A DNA stretch of 64,000 nt from Platerodrilus igneus (GCA_036346225.1 JARFIW010000966.1:434001-498000), one strand, 5' to 3'; numbered from the stretch's first letter, positions 11,787 through 24,565 are shown. A program made the numbers and translations. The notes: generated by a model from the letters alone, not told the origin.

Positions 11787-12675
11787 CCTTATAAATTGGG
11801 CAATGCTTTTTGCTTTTGTGCACTGCCATATGCTCAATGCTTATTAGATATCTATTTACATAAGTATATTTATTTATATTTATTTTGCACTTATTTTTGG
11901 AGCTTGATTTGTTTTGCCTGACGTTCTGCCGCCATTTTTGGTGGCAGCATTTTTATAGGAACAAAGATTTTAATTGTGAAGAATGTAATTATAATATAAA
12001 TTAGTTAGGGAATGGCAGGGAAAGCTAGGGATGGATTTAGGTTAAAGGTATAATAAATTACTTAGATCAGGGAGGACGAATTTGCTGCAAATTTATAGAG
12101 CAGGCAAAATAGCTGGATTCACTATTAAAATATTTAGCGAATGCTTAGAAATTTGAATCCATTTTTAATATCAGTTAGCTAGATTAGGATAGTTTAAAGA
12201 CGACCCTTCAGTTCGCACCTGTAACTAGAGCTGGCGACTGCTATCCGGTATTACGGATCCCTCCTCTTTTACTTTCACGTGTGTTTTGTTGAACGGACAC
12301 ACTCCAAATTAACGTTAGGGATACCATTGTTCAAACCATATTTTTAGTTTTTGTATTAGTTTGTTAGCTTTTATTTAGGATCGATTAATTTTGAAGTTAG
12401 ATTAGATCTGAAGCACGTTTATATTTTCGCGTTTAAACCCAATGTAGTACCTTCGGGTGGAGCATTGGGGACGTGACCGCAAGTATAGCGGCCCTTATTC
12501 AAATTATAATGTTTCTTCTCTATGTCATTTTGATTCCTTCAGGGAAAATTGTTTGAAATTTTCGTTTTTTAAGTATTTTTAAGGTTACTCATCATACAAC
12601 AGCAGATATTACAGTGTGGAAATTGAACTTACTTCGCTCAAATCGTCGGAATATGCTAATGCGACAGCTATTAGT
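11787..12675. other. Unassigned; contains an isolated SINE 3'-tail fragment
   Basis: Most of this stretch shows nothing recognisable. At about 12441-12470 is an isolated copy of the SINE tail block (AATGTAGTACCTTCGGGTGG followed by AGCATTGG) with no SINE head, followed by unrelated sequence. It may be a truncated SINE or the 3' end of the LINE that mobilises the SINE. Confidence 0.5.
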
Positions 12676-12994
12676 GGTTGAGTATGAATTAGGCAGATCC
12701 GTGGCATGTGTGTGACTACTATGCCCAAGGTCCCGAGTTCGAATCCAGACACGGTCCGCTTGAAAAATGTTAGGCGAGCATTTTTCACAAAAATACACCC
12801 TCGTTCGGATGAGAGGTAAAATGTAGGTCCCATGTGTGTGTTATCATGAATGTTAAAGGTCCCTCCCTTGCTTGGAACAGCAAGAGTTCGGCAAAATTCC
12901 AAATTTTCCAGGTTAAAAAAAACTCGCTTCCTGGCCAATGTAGTACCTTCGGGTGGAGCATTGGAAAATCACATGTAAGGTTGAGTATGAATTA
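12676..12994 (+). mobile_element. tRNA-derived SINE, copy 2 (with 16-bp target duplication)
   Basis: Body 12692-12978 (287 bp) between exact duplications GGTTGAGTATGAATTA at 12676-12691 and 12979-12994. The B-box is AGTTCGAATCC, and the TCCGTGGCATGTGTG region matches a degenerate A-box. It ends in GGAGCATTGGAAAATCACATGTAA. Short open frames on the opposite strand here are SINE-derived and recur in the other copies; they are not genes. Confidence 0.93.
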
Positions 12995-13785
12995 AAAAAC
13001 AAGAACAATTACTGTCCCTACAATTTTCTGTATAAAGAAATTTAGAATTACACTATTATTTGTGATGTTATTACATAATAATATTTTGTTACAGCTGCTG
13101 CGAAATGAATTTCAGCCAGTAGATGGTATTTCGCTATTGCTGTCGTCTACTATTACATTTTTTACATTTCTTTAGCACTTGTGGATGCTATGTAAGTATA
13201 TATATTTTTATTAATTTCTGTTTTATTAGAATAATAGAATCGAGGTTAAAAATTAATTTGAAGTAATTAAGGAGTGTATTAATTATTTTTGCAAAGATTC
13301 TTATACTCTGTAAATCCTTTGGGATATGTTGGATAATTAGTTTTTTTTTGCGGGTTGGTTTTTCTGTATATTGGACCTTGTTTCTGTAACGACTTAGAGG
13401 TGTGTAAATAAACTTCCTTTCTTGAGGTTTTCTTTTTCTTTCTTTGTGACCCACCTCATCTGTCACTTTTTAGGTAACACAGCATTCTTTGGATTCATTT
13501 TTTGTTGTGGTATTCGATGCAGACTATTTTCTTTGCTTACTTTAGTTTTCATTCTTGTTCGCATAGAATACCATAACATTATTCAGAAACAACGATATAT
13601 GTTACAAAAAGTTGTTTGAAATCATAAAACATTTCCAAAATCAATAGTTTACTTTATTTTAGTAAATGAAGGTTTATTTATTTATTTATAATAAAACATG
13701 TGTGAATCACTGACGTGAATAACAATTTGTCAAATACAATAAAAATATGTTTAGAATATACAATTAAAAAAAAATCACCAAAAAG
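12995..13785. other. AT-rich sequence, nothing recognised
   Basis: No coding signature was seen. Short open frames on both strands around 13188-13619 overlap each other and have no family character. Confidence 0.4.
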
Positions 13786-13789
13786 ATGA

Positions 13790-15960
13790 AAATTATGTTA
13801 TAAATCTTCAGAGGACAACCTTAAAGAACCAACTGAAGCTAAAAACTCAGGTATTGTGTAGAAAGCATTTTCTAATAAGAATCTTTTTATATTCAGTTTA
13901 AATTGATGAAGAGGCAAAACTTTTATGCAAGAATGAAGTGCATTATAAAAAATACAGCCAAAGTAGTTAGAACCATTTCTGCTCCTACTTAGCCTATGGG
14001 AAGGTACATTACATTTGATTTTCCAATGCTCCACCCGAAGGTACTACATTGGCCAGGAAGCGAGTTTTTTTTTACCTGGAAAATTTGGAATTTTGCCGAA
14101 CCCTTGCTGTTCCAAGCAAGGTAGGGATCTTTAACGTGCATGACAACACTCACACACGGGACCTCCATTTTACCTCTCATCCGAACGTGGGTGTATTTTT
14201 GTGAAAAATGCTCGCCTAACATTTTTTAAGCGGACCGTGTCGGGATTCAAACCCGGGACCTTGGGCGTAGTAGTCACACACATAACACTACGCCACGGAG
14301 CCGCTATGGTAAGGTACAACCAATTTTCCCTTGTTGCGAGTGTCAAAGTGATGAATATCAGTGTTGTGTTGATATTGAAAGATTTGTTTTTTGATGTAAA
14401 GCAGACATTGTAAAATAAACAGACAAGGCAAAGTTAAAATTTTAAATTTCATAAAAGATGCACAGCAGTCATCACGGAACCCAAGGTTAGACATAATGCG
14501 AACAACTCTACGTTGAAGCTTGAAAACCCGAAGGGAGCCGCTACAATGACCCCACACAATTATAGCGTATGAAATATGACAATGGAACATGCCATGATAA
14601 CGACAGTAGCACATTAGGTGAAAGTGATCTTACCAGAGTTTATGAGATAAATAGTTCAGCAAAGTTTTTTGCATAGCAGATCACAGTGGGTGTCCCAACT
14701 TAATTTGTTATCCAGGGTGATACCAAGAAAACTAGCTGATTGTTCCTTTGAAAAAGAATCCCTTTTTAATGAAAAAATTATTTGTTTGGTTTTATGCCTA
14801 TTCAGGGCAAGTTTGTTATCATTGAACCATGATTCAGTGAGGCATAAAGATGTTGTACTGTCAGCTACCAGTTGAGCCATATTATCACTCTTATTATATA
14901 GAGTGGTATCATTTGAATAAAGGACATCACACTTGTCTTTTAGAAAAAAAGGTAAGTCGTTAATAAAGCATAAGAAAAGAAGCGGACCGAGGATGGAACC
15001 TTGAGGAACACCAGAAAAAACTTCACACATGCTGGACAATTTGCCTTTGTAAAAAACCCGTTGAGACCTAGCAGTCAGATATGAAGCAATTAGCTTAATA
15101 CTATCATCATCAAAATTTAAATCTTTTAATTTGTTAACTAAGAGGGCATGATCAACACAATCGAAAGCCTTAGTCAAATCACAGAATTTAACAGCAGGAT
15201 AACTACCCTCCTCAAAAACATCTGAAATTTTATTTACTAATTTGACTAATGCATCACTAGTAGATAATTTTTTTCGGAAGCCGAATTGCTCAGCACAAAA
15301 CAAATTATTATTTTCAAGATACGAAGTAATTTGAGTTTTTAATATACATTCAAAAACTTTCGAAAAAGTGGGTAAAAGAGAAATAGGACGATAGTTCTTA
15401 ATATCATCAAACATACCCTTTTTATGAACAGGGATCAATTTTGCTTGTTTTATTATATCAGGGAAAACTGCTTTCTTTATGCAAAAATTAAGTAATTTGG
15501 TTAGCGGAATAAGAATACTGTTGATAACTGATTTAACTAAAGAGATGTTAATATTAAACAAATCCTTGATCGAATTCCTCATCGCTAAGATAACATCTCG
15601 CGTAGTTGAAAGAAACTTCTTCAAAATGGAAAGAGGGTACCAAACCAGAGAAACAATGTGTATAAGTAGTTGTGGTACTGGTGTTAGTATTAGATAAATT
15701 GGATAAGATTTCAGCAACAGGATCAATAAAAGAATACTTGAAGTCATCGGCTGAGAAATGAGTGTTCATATCATTGGCTCTGTTTTTAGAACCTTTGAAA
15801 TTATTAATCAAATCCCATTTTCTTTTATTATTATTTTTAGCTCTAAGAATGTAGTTGTCATAGGCATTAATTTTAGCATTTTTGAGTGCATGACGATAAG
15901 CATATTTTAATTTATTAACATGCAGTTTGAGTTCTGCACTAGGGTTATTGATGCATTAAG
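13790..15960 (-). pseudogene. jockey/CR1-like LINE ORF2 fossil, split by a SINE
   Basis: Read on the - strand, 15955-15560 carries the pre-RT linker (KWDLINNFKGSK, NTHFSADDF). After a frame change, 15747-14656 is one 363-codon open frame covering the RT: KNYRPISLLPTFSKVFE, then EQFGFRKKLSTSDAL, then DLTKAFDCVDHALL, then SGVPQGSILGPLLF. The catalytic box reads YSNDT where the family has F/YADD. The region after the RT continues at 14614-14320 (KLQRRVVRIM, RNKGKLVVPYH), is broken by a 295-bp SINE, and resumes at 13993-13798 (RLSRSRNGSNYFG, FLASVGSL). The endonuclease part is not seen upstream, so the copy is probably 5'-truncated. Non-functional. Confidence 0.9.
13994..14318 (-). mobile_element. 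tRNA-derived SINE, copy 3, inserted in a LINE
   Basis: Body 14009-14303 (295 bp, - orientation), flanked by CTATGGGAAGGTACA (13994-14008) and CTATGGTAAGGTACA (14304-14318), a 15-bp duplication with one mismatch. This copy has the best-preserved pol III promoter: A-box-like TGGCGTAGTGT and B-box GGTTTGAATCC about 40 bp apart. The flanking LINE frame is continuous once the SINE and one duplication are ignored, showing the SINE landed in an already inserted LINE. Confidence 0.95.
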
Positions 15961-17770
15961 TTATAGGTGATGTAAATTTTCGCCACTAACAAAAGTTAGG
16001 TATAAATACGAATAAATCACCTTGTGTATATAGGGTGAAAAACAACAATATGTATAAGTATTTTATTGTCGATTTATGATTTGACATTTAGTGATGGACA
16101 TATATAGTGTAGCAAATATTTAGTTCATTGAATAATTTACCTAATTATTAATTAAAAATTAACACAAATATTAAATAACATTATTATAACAAAATAGCAT
16201 TTTCAACATACATAATTCTTAGTAATCATTCTTCGAAACTGAAAAATACACATTTAAAACAATTAAAAGCGAATAGTACACTCAGTAAAACAAGATCAAT
16301 AAATTAAGATTGTATAAAAGCATTAACACCCTGTTATAAGCATATAATCTCATGAATAAATTGAATAGAAATTCTAATATAGAATATAAAAATTACATGG
16401 TGTTCGTACATATACAATCAGTCGGAAAGATATGCAAAATTGTATATCTAAACTTATCTATTTCCAAATAAATATAGTTTGTACTGTAATAAAAACCTAT
16501 AACATATAAGCTCTTAAGTTTTGGACGTAATATTATGCAAATACTTAGAAACGGAAAATACAGCAACGAAATGATATGTTTACGAATTATTGCTAACATG
16601 AAAATTGTCTATATAGTATTAAAAATTTAACAAATATGATAATGAAATAGTCTTCAGTATAATTTATTTACAACTACTCCTACAATAAATAGACATTTAT
16701 AATTTAAAGCTAATTCGAAACTTAAAATAAATTATATTGCAATATATAAACTTTATTTATATCTATATTTCATCACAAAGGTACATCATAGTAAGTACAA
16801 AAATTGCCTATTAATTATGAATGCAGTATTATCAGATGGTAAATTAATCGGACAGCCACGTAATTGATTCTATCAACAGACCGTACCAATTTTATTCAGT
16901 TATTTCCTACAATTTTACAGAACAGTATCTGTACCGGGAATAAACAGTTCACTTTAACATAATCAGCGAAAGCTGTAAAAAGCAAATGTCAGCTTCCATG
17001 CGATACATCTTGTAAATAGCCTCTAATTACTCTAATAAACAGGTTATTTACAGTAGATTGCAACCCGCATAAGGAATATATCAGATCTTCTCAAACAAAG
17101 TGACATAAATTATCTTGCTTTTGGGTGCTACTGTTTGCAAACAGTGCAGTCTTTTAGGAGGGAAACAGTCACAACTAATACTTGAATAGTTTCCACTAGA
17201 TTGTGCCGGTGTTACTTTTCCATTAACCTGAACTCAATTATCATCTATCATGAAGAATGTGATAAACAATAATTTTGTTTCATTTTCATTATCGAAATTA
17301 TTTTGGATTTGAAATATTTGAATTTTAAATATCCACCAATGAAAAATGAGAAAAAAAAAGTGGTTACTAACATGACCAAAGAGAGAGATCATAATAAGTC
17401 ATTTTTATGAATGCCGCATTGGCTTTTCAAGTGAATTTATGTACAAATGAAGTTAGTTACAGAAATAAATGTTATATTAATTCAGCAAACTTATTTGTGA
17501 TCACAAGTAGTAGCAGAGCATAGAAAAATATACATTTTTGTAAATTAGCATGTTATTTATGTAAAAATAAGAAACGGCAGGTGTTATCAGCTAATTATTT
17601 ATGGCAGGGTATCGCATGTATATACAATTCATTTAAAATTTTTAAATGTTTTCCATAATTATAATGTCGGAATTTGCATTTTTAAAATAGATTTCTGGGA
17701 TAATTTTGCTTCATTTTAGAGTAATTGTAAATACCAATTACAAATAGTATGTGTAAGAAATGTTGATCCG
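15961..17770. other. AT-rich sequence, nothing recognised
   Basis: Very AT-rich, without long open frames. CACCTTGTGTATATAG-type phrases (about 16020) resemble phrases in the LTR at 23.5-24.5 kb, so some of this may be old LTR material, but no boundary can be drawn. Confidence 0.35.
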
Positions 17771-17771
17771 T

Positions 17772-19124
17772 AACGTGCAGTGTAAACATAAGCATCTTAT
17801 TTAGATTAGAGTGTGGGTATAAGAGTCCAAAAAGCTTTCAATTTGCACTAGTGTAGAAATCAATAATTTAAGACCGTTATCAAGGAGGGTAAACGATTAA
17901 TGGATATTCTAAGTGTAAATATTTTTTACATGTATCTTTATTATATTTTAGTAGGAGGCTTTAACATTTGTATAAATTTCAAAGTTATAGCAGAAGTGAA
18001 ATAGTTATAACGAATATTATCAAAAACAAGTTCTTAGTAGTAGTTTATTTCAGGGTTTTCTCAATAGCTTGGTGATGTTGAAAGTTTTCTGAATAGTGTT
18101 GTAAACAAAATAATCGTTGCTAAATTTCTCGGTAGGCAGACAGAGGACGTCCTCAAATAACATTTATTTTCTACGAAGGTAGTGACGGGTGCACCAGGCA
18201 GGAATCGATATAAGATAATGACAGATTATTTCTAGCAGACATTCGAGTGGGATAAAAAATATCATATGTTAAGGGTTCGTTTGACATTGTAAGAAACTAT
18301 GAGACAAGGAAAGATTAAAGTTTATAGGTACGAGTGAGAGGCAGCATTGCTGTAGAGACATCGTTCGAAATGTGTTAAGTAGAGAATAGATATCGAGGTT
18401 ATAGACAAGACTGCATAGGAGGAATGGAGATAGATTATTGGATCTCATACATAGAAGGGGGATAGACGATGGTTGAGAGAGGGAAAATGCTAGTTAGGGT
18501 AATCATGATTATAAACAGGGAGTAAAAAGGAAAGGAGATATTGAATACAGGTTAGACAAGGATACAGCGATTGGGCAGTAGGAATACAAAATATAGAAAG
18601 GGTACAAAGAAAGAAATAGAAAATTTTCGCGAGTTAGACTAAGTCAACCTGAATATGCGTATTTTGAAGGCGTGCTTTAGAGTGTAAAACTTGTATCAGT
18701 TTGAGCGAGGGTTTCGGCGAATTTATTATCCGTTGTATATTGTCGTAGTAAATTGCTTATCTTGTTTTAAAAATTTCTTAGATTTGAAATGGTGGGTGCA
18801 CAGCTGCGAGTTTTTAGTGGAAATAATAAAAGTTACCGGAGGAGTTTTCAGAATTACCGACGATTGCAAGTTGTTTGTGAGCGTGTGGTTTGTAGAAGCG
18901 TGTTGATGGTTTGAAAATTTACCAAGAAGGTGTATTTGTTTGTAGTGGTGTGTTTTAAGAATTGCAACTAGACAGGGGGGCAGGATGTCTATATAAACAC
19001 GGAGAGGCAGTGAGAGACTCTTTTAGTTCTCATCCAAGCTTCGAGTAATATTAGGATGTCAATTATGTAACTAGTGATTTTAATAAAATAATTCAAGTTA
19101 ATTAAAACACGCACAAGTTGGTGT
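17772..19124 (+). repeat. Dispersed LTR-like repeat A, copy 1
   Basis: About 1.35 kb that aligns by eye along its whole length with 39976-41301 in the same orientation, sharing phrases such as GTTTATAGGTACGAGT, ACATCGTTCGAAATGTGTT, GATATCGAGGTTATAGACAA and TTAAGGGTTCGTTTGAC. Near the 3' end are a G-run, TATATAAA at 18990-18997, then AATAAA at 19082-19087, and the match ends at AAGTTGGTGTA. TATA box, short R-like stretch, poly(A) signal and end is LTR architecture. No PBS follows in this copy; an RTE-like RT fossil begins about 40 bp later. Probably a solo LTR. The 5' end is approximate. Confidence 0.75.
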
Positions 19125-19159
19125 ATTGTTGTATAAGCAGTTCAACAATTTTATTCAGT

Positions 19160-20115
19160 ACAGATTTCGAAAAAAATATTATCCCAATCCCAAAAAAGTC
19201 AGGAACTGATAGGTGAGAGAATTTTAGAACAATTAGTTTAACTTCTCACGCTTCCAAAATACTAACAATAATAATTAAAAATAGAGTAGAAACTTTGACC
19301 GAAAATTATTTAGGCGAACATCAATATGGTTTTCATAAAGACAAAGGGACTAAAGAACCGATACTAATGATTAGAGTAATTATCGAAAAAAGATAACAAA
19401 AAAATAAAAAGACTCATTTCGCGTTTGTAGATTTACAAAAAGGAATCAATAGGGTTAATTGGATTGTTATGTTCAGGGTTTTGCGAAAAAAAAGGAACAT
19501 CTCCTAGGGAGAGAAAAATTATTCACAGTCTATATAAAAACCAAAGCGTAGTAATTAGATTTAATGAAATAGAAAAGGAAGCTAAGATTAGAAATGATGT
19601 TAGACAGGGCTGTATACTATCTCCCTTGATTTCTAATATTTATTTCGGGGAAGCTTTAAACTTAGCTAGAGAGAAACAAAAGATAGGTATTGGTGTACAG
19701 AGACAGAAAATAGACATGCTACGTTTTGCAGATGATATAGCCATTATAGCAGAGTCTAGAAAAGAATTAGGAGAGTTTTTAAATATTTTAGGTGAGATAC
19801 TACAGAGCAACTATAGTATGAGAATTAACTCAGGAAAGACAAAGATAATGACAAGTGAGTTACAGCCTAGTTCTAAACCAAAATTAAAAATAGATAATAC
19901 CGAGATATAGTAACTAGAATAGTTCAAGCTAAAAAAATGTTTTTAAAAAAGAAAGACTTATTAATAGCTATTAGTATTAGTTTAGATAATAGAAAAAGTT
20001 TCTTAAAGTTGCACGTATGGAGCGTTCTATTATACAGTAGTGAGACTTGAAGAAAAAGATAGAAGCTTTTGAAATTTGGTGTTATACGAGAATGTTAAAG
20101 ATAGATAGTCGTGGC
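19160..20115 (+). pseudogene. RTE-like LINE reverse transcriptase fossil
   Basis: Starts in the RT with [45 protein letters not shown]. After a stop it continues in the 148-codon open frame 19464-19910, which contains VRQGCILSPLISNIYF and the intact catalytic box RFADDIAIIAES. Post-RT remnants (LHVWSVLLYSSET, LLKFGV) reach about 20110. The wording parallels the LINE at 52-54.9 kb ([25 protein letters not shown]) but differs at many residues, so it is an older copy or a sister family. 5'-truncated, several stops. Confidence 0.88.
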
Positions 20116-20197
20116 GAACTTCACTGAAGAAGATAAGTTTTGGCGAACAGGAAGATAGGTGATCCAGCATACGTTCAGGAAGACTTCAGAGCATTCA

Positions 20198-20290
20198 TGA
20201 CGCCCAAAAGTGTGCGGCACGAATTTGCCCACTTAAATTCAGGGTAACTCCGCAGCATTTATGTCGACCCAACAGTGGGGCTCGAATTAG
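20198..20290 (+). repeat. Two tRNA-Lys-type primer-site-like units next to an (AT)n run
   Basis: TGACGCCCAAAAGTGTGCGG (from about 20198) and TGTCGACCCAACAGTGGGGC followed by TCGAA (from about 20258) are two diverged copies, some 60 bp apart, of a sequence resembling the complement of a tRNA-Lys(CUU) 3' end (TGGCGCCCAACGTGGGGCTC). They parallel the array at 24566-24925, and like it they precede a long (AT)n microsatellite. Confidence 0.55.
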
Positions 20291-20322
20291 TGATCCGGCC
20301 AATTTCAGCATAGACGTTGCAG

Positions 20323-20324
<2 letters not shown>

Positions 20325-20361
<37 letters not shown>
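20325..20361. repeat. (AT)n microsatellite
   Basis: About 36 bp of uninterrupted AT dinucleotides following the primer-site-like units. Confidence 0.98.
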
Positions 20362-20363
<2 letters not shown>

Positions 20364-22095
20364 CATAAGGGGTCACGAGAGGTTATTGAAACCCAAATTC
20401 TAAAAATAAATCCCACCAAAATATAATAGAATCCGAAAAAAGGGAAATTTCCGTAAATTCATGGTTATGCTTTGTATAGTACAAGCGTACCTTTATTCAT
20501 TAAAATGCCATGTAAAAACGCAAATTGCGTGTGTATAAATAATCACCCTGTATGATATAAGTGCATATTGTAAATAAATAGCAAGTAACGTAAGTCGTAT
20601 AAGTAAAAATAATTAACTGTAACATACCGTAAAATGCATTAAATGCGAACGTAAAAATTGATCATTTTAAGATAAATACAATGCCATTCATTTTACTTAT
20701 TAATTATTTGATTTGCTGTAAATAGCATAAAGAGTACTAGCTTTTTGCTCTTAGTTTAAGAAACTACATTTCAATGTGTATTTAAAACCCCTTTTGCATT
20801 AAAAAGCAATTAAAATTTAAATTAATTACTCCGGGAATAAGAGCAATTCATTTTTTAATAAAGAATTTTGTAGAACATAAAAAGATGAGTCATCGGTGTT
20901 TAAAAATATGTCAAATTCGTATAAATTCATTAATGAATAAACATTTTATTCTTAGAAGCGGCCGAAACACAAAAACCTGCAAAATCCCAGGAATATCTGA
21001 TAAGAAATATTTATTACCTTTCGCATTCACTGTTAGAAAGAAGCAATGCAACACATTAAGCTTGTGTATTAAACAAGGAAGAACAGCATGCATAGTAGAT
21101 AACTGGAACCAGATAATTAGGTCATAAAACTTGACAATTTTAGACGCTAATTGAGTATTCCAAGAACCTTACAACATAATGTTCCACATTTTTCTAGTAA
21201 GCTTCTGGAAACACAAAATTTGTATATAAAAAGTGTTTACTCATACGGAAAGTCATTCATTCATGCGAGCACAAAATGTTATTTTGATTTAACCGCAAGC
21301 TGTTGCTATAGTATTTGAGTATGCAGTAAATATACTGTAATTTAATAGTTGCGAGGTTGCAATGAATAAAGAAGCGATGTTTTAAAACACAAATTACACA
21401 CGGAAATGGAATTATTAATTACGATAAAGAGGCAAAATTCTTCAATATAAAGTTATTTTTTAAAAATTTTATGAAATAATTAAGAGGAAGATTTAACCAA
21501 AAATGTACTTTGTTAACTGCTGCTAAAAACGAGGATTTTAATCTTGTAAGCTGATTTGGATATCAATTTAATATAAGAAGATATTTTATTACGAGGAACG
21601 TTTTTGTGGATTCTGTAAGTATCACTTTTAGATTTATTTTTAACTGATTTATATTTAATGTAAGGCTTAATAATAAGTGTAAATCATATATATTTTTTTA
21701 TGTAAAACGGTTTTACCAGAAGAGTTTGTGCTCAAAGTTCGAGATACTCTGACCTTTTAATAGATTATCTGTCAAAGACTTTCTGGTCAAAACAAATCTT
21801 TTAAGCATGGAAATAATTATAACCAGGTAAACCATTCTCAAAAGAATAAGTTTTATTCTGTAAATTTAAAATAAGGTAAGGAACCTATGGAACCTATTTC
21901 TTTTTATATCCTTCTTAGAAATTATGTTTGTTTGAAAGAAACAATGTTGTAAAAGTTTTAAATGCTTTTGTATGAGAGAATATATTTATAAATGCTTTGT
22001 GATATTGTTGTGTTTGATTTTTATTTGAAAAACTTCACCAATTCCGTTGAGCTAGCCAGGCAAAGCTAAAGAGGATGGTAAGTGAACAAGTTTAA

Positions 22096-22096
<1 letters not shown>
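20362..22096. other. AT-rich sequence, nothing recognised
   Basis: No domain, exon or defined repeat was recognised. An 80-codon open frame at 20885-21127 has no family resemblance and no promoter or splice support. Confidence 0.4.

Positions 22097-22150
<54 letters not shown>
22097..22150. repeat. (AT)n microsatellite
   Basis: About 54 bp of uninterrupted AT dinucleotides, the longest such run in the window. Confidence 0.98.
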
Positions 22151-22152
<2 letters not shown>

Positions 22153-23457
22153 AATAATAAATTAAAACAGGGTTAAAAATGTTTTGGAACTGGAGGTTAA
22201 AGAGATTGGTTTTGAATGTATTCATTGATCAAAATCAAGGGGCATGTTTATGTACCTATTTATAAGCCAATAATTGAAACAAAATGTATGGTATTAAACA
22301 ATGTTGTATTAGAGTTAAGTTAAGTCCTCAAATAAAAGTGAACCCTAAAAGACACCAAGAAGAAATATTACTCAAAAGAACACTTTTGTAGATTTACTGA
22401 ACTTTAATTATGTTTATTTGACAGATAGCCAGATATAATTAAGAAGTAGGCATGTGTTCATGTAATAAAAAACTGTATAGTAGGTTTAGGGTCATGTAGG
22501 TAGATATGAACTGTAACAACAATAAAAATGTAGTAGGCAGATATCTAAAGGAAAGGTTGCCAGGGGTAACAATGAGATAAAAAAAAAAAAGTTCTGTGTG
22601 ATGGTCAAAAATTAAATCTTTAGAAATTAGATTCTATTATTTAAAAAGTTACCAGAAGTCTAATTAGTTTATCCAAAGTTGTAAAATTTAAACAAAAAAC
22701 TGAGATTTGTGATATATTGAAACTGAAAATTAAACTTGTATGTATAGAAAAATTGTTCCAAATCAAAAATAGAATCAATCAAGAATTTTGTGGTTTTATT
22801 TACCGTGCTGAAAGTGTAGTTAATAGGAGCAAGTAAAGGATCAATTTCACAAGGTTATTCGACGGAGTAAGAACAAGCGGCTGAAGAAAAGAATAAGAAG
22901 CAGAGATGACTTCAAGATCAGAGGGCATAACAAACAAGGAAAGTAGAATTTAATGTATTAATGTAAGAAGTTTGGTTGTGAATGATTGTAGTTAAGAAAA
23001 AAAATAAGATTTAAAAGGATTGACGTGTGGATGTGCAACCTGTATTTTGAGAAAGGGATACATTCATAAAGCGAGGAAGGAAAATCAAAGGGGTTAGATT
23101 TTGTTGTTCGTTTTATTTGAAAGTTAACTAGAAAATTAACTGCACAATAATTTGTAGAATTGGTAAGGCAGTAAAGCAGCAACAACAACACAGGTCGCAG
23201 ATCGGAGATTGGACAGTACGCGCCAACATTCAAGGAATCCAGGAAACGGTGGTAACGTATAAATATAAACTCTATTTTGTTTGATTTTTGTGAAACTGGA
23301 CCTTGATGTTACTGGATTTAACCGACTAATTAATTAACATAATTAATTTGAAATAGAAGGGTAGAAAAGCAATTTATTATAAAAAAAAATTAGGGGAACC
23401 GCCTGTGAGTCGTAGTGCTGAGAATAAGGCTGCCGGAGCATTATTAAAATAGAATAC
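22151..23457. other. AT-rich sequence, possibly the 3' interior of an LTR element
   Basis: No domain was recognised. Because it ends at a polypurine tract directly before an LTR start (23471), its last part is probably untranslated or degenerate 3' interior of a gypsy element. Confidence 0.35.
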
Positions 23458-24565
23458 AAGGGGGAGAAGGTGTAGTGTAAGAATATATATATAATTGCTG
23501 TGATAAGGGGTTGTTTAAGGGTGTATTTTATAGTAGTGGTCGTTTAGTAACCAGAAATCACAATAGGAAGCAGAAAACTGCATTTATTTAGTAGAAAATT
23601 GAGTAATTGGGATAGTTTGTAAATAGTAAGCAGTTAACACCCTGTATATAGAGTATAAGTAGTTTTAAGCGACGCAAATAGACACAATAAGACGCATAGT
23701 TAGCATAGAAATAAGTAATTCATGCATTAGGTAAATAACAAATATTTAACACCCGGTATATAGAGTTAAAGTAAATTTATGGAAATGCAAACAATGATAT
23801 TTTTCAGTAGAAACACGCGTATTTAGAAGTAAGCATAGTTCATGTAATTAAACACGCATTGAAAAGGATTCGAATTAATCATAACGTAATACGAAGATAA
23901 GAGATAAAACTTAACAAAGCTTTCGGTAAGTGCGTAGAAACAATCAACAATTTTTAATAGTAAATCTAATTAAAAATGCGTAAATAGATAAACATACATG
24001 AAAATTGAAAATCAAATTGCATCAGGTATTTTGATATAATATGGAAACGCGATTATTTTCTCAAAACACCGCATGGTCTGATAACAAAGCATCTGTAGGC
24101 AAACAACAATTACTCGAAAAGCCAACAATGTTACATCAAAAAACCACTTTAAGTGTAGGAAATACAAAGTCCTCATTGGTAAGCCAAGCCCACAGACAAA
24201 GGGGGACAGACCCATATATTAACAGCAAGCAATGATAACGGAGCTCAGTTTTCAACTCAACAAGGCCAAGCTGTATTACTCTCAATCTAAGAGGATCGCG
24301 TAATAATAATATTTTAAATAGTGAAAATTGTTTAGTGACAAATAGTGCTACGAATATGAAAATTTCTATTGCCGATTAACATAAGTAGAATTTGGGAATT
24401 TATTTAAACTAAAATATAATAATAATAATAGGGCTCGGAGGCTGATGACAATAATTCTAAGTTTGGGGAGAATAAACTCTAAGGGCGACGACAAAAATTC
24501 TGAGGCTGGTGAGAATAATTCCAGAGGGGCACGATAGTTCCAGTTAGTTCATAGCATAATTAATA
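23458..24565 (+). mobile_element. Gypsy-type LTR preceded by a polypurine tract and followed by a PBS
   Basis: A purine tract AAGGGGGAGAAGG (23458-23470) is followed by TGTAGTGTAAGAA, the same arrangement as at 57.35 kb (GGTGAAGG then TGTAGTGTATGAA). About 1.09 kb later comes TGGCGCCCAACGTGGGC, matching the complement of a tRNA-Lys(CUU) 3' end. So 23471-24565 is a probable LTR. Two copies of TATATAGAGT (near 23648 and 23760) may include promoter elements. A PPT on one side and a PBS on the other means the LTR has element interior on both sides. The exact 3' border is uncertain because the PBS-flanking phrase is itself repeated. Confidence 0.6.

Noticed and set aside
12609..12938. 109-codon - strand open frame, with similar ones at 6296-6583 and 49118-49354
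   Set aside because: These are antisense or sense readings of the SINE and recur in several copies; they are not genes.
14250..14303. tRNA-gene-like A and B boxes
   Set aside because: They belong to the SINE head; no cloverleaf of a functional tRNA can be formed there, and the same head occurs in the other SINE copies.
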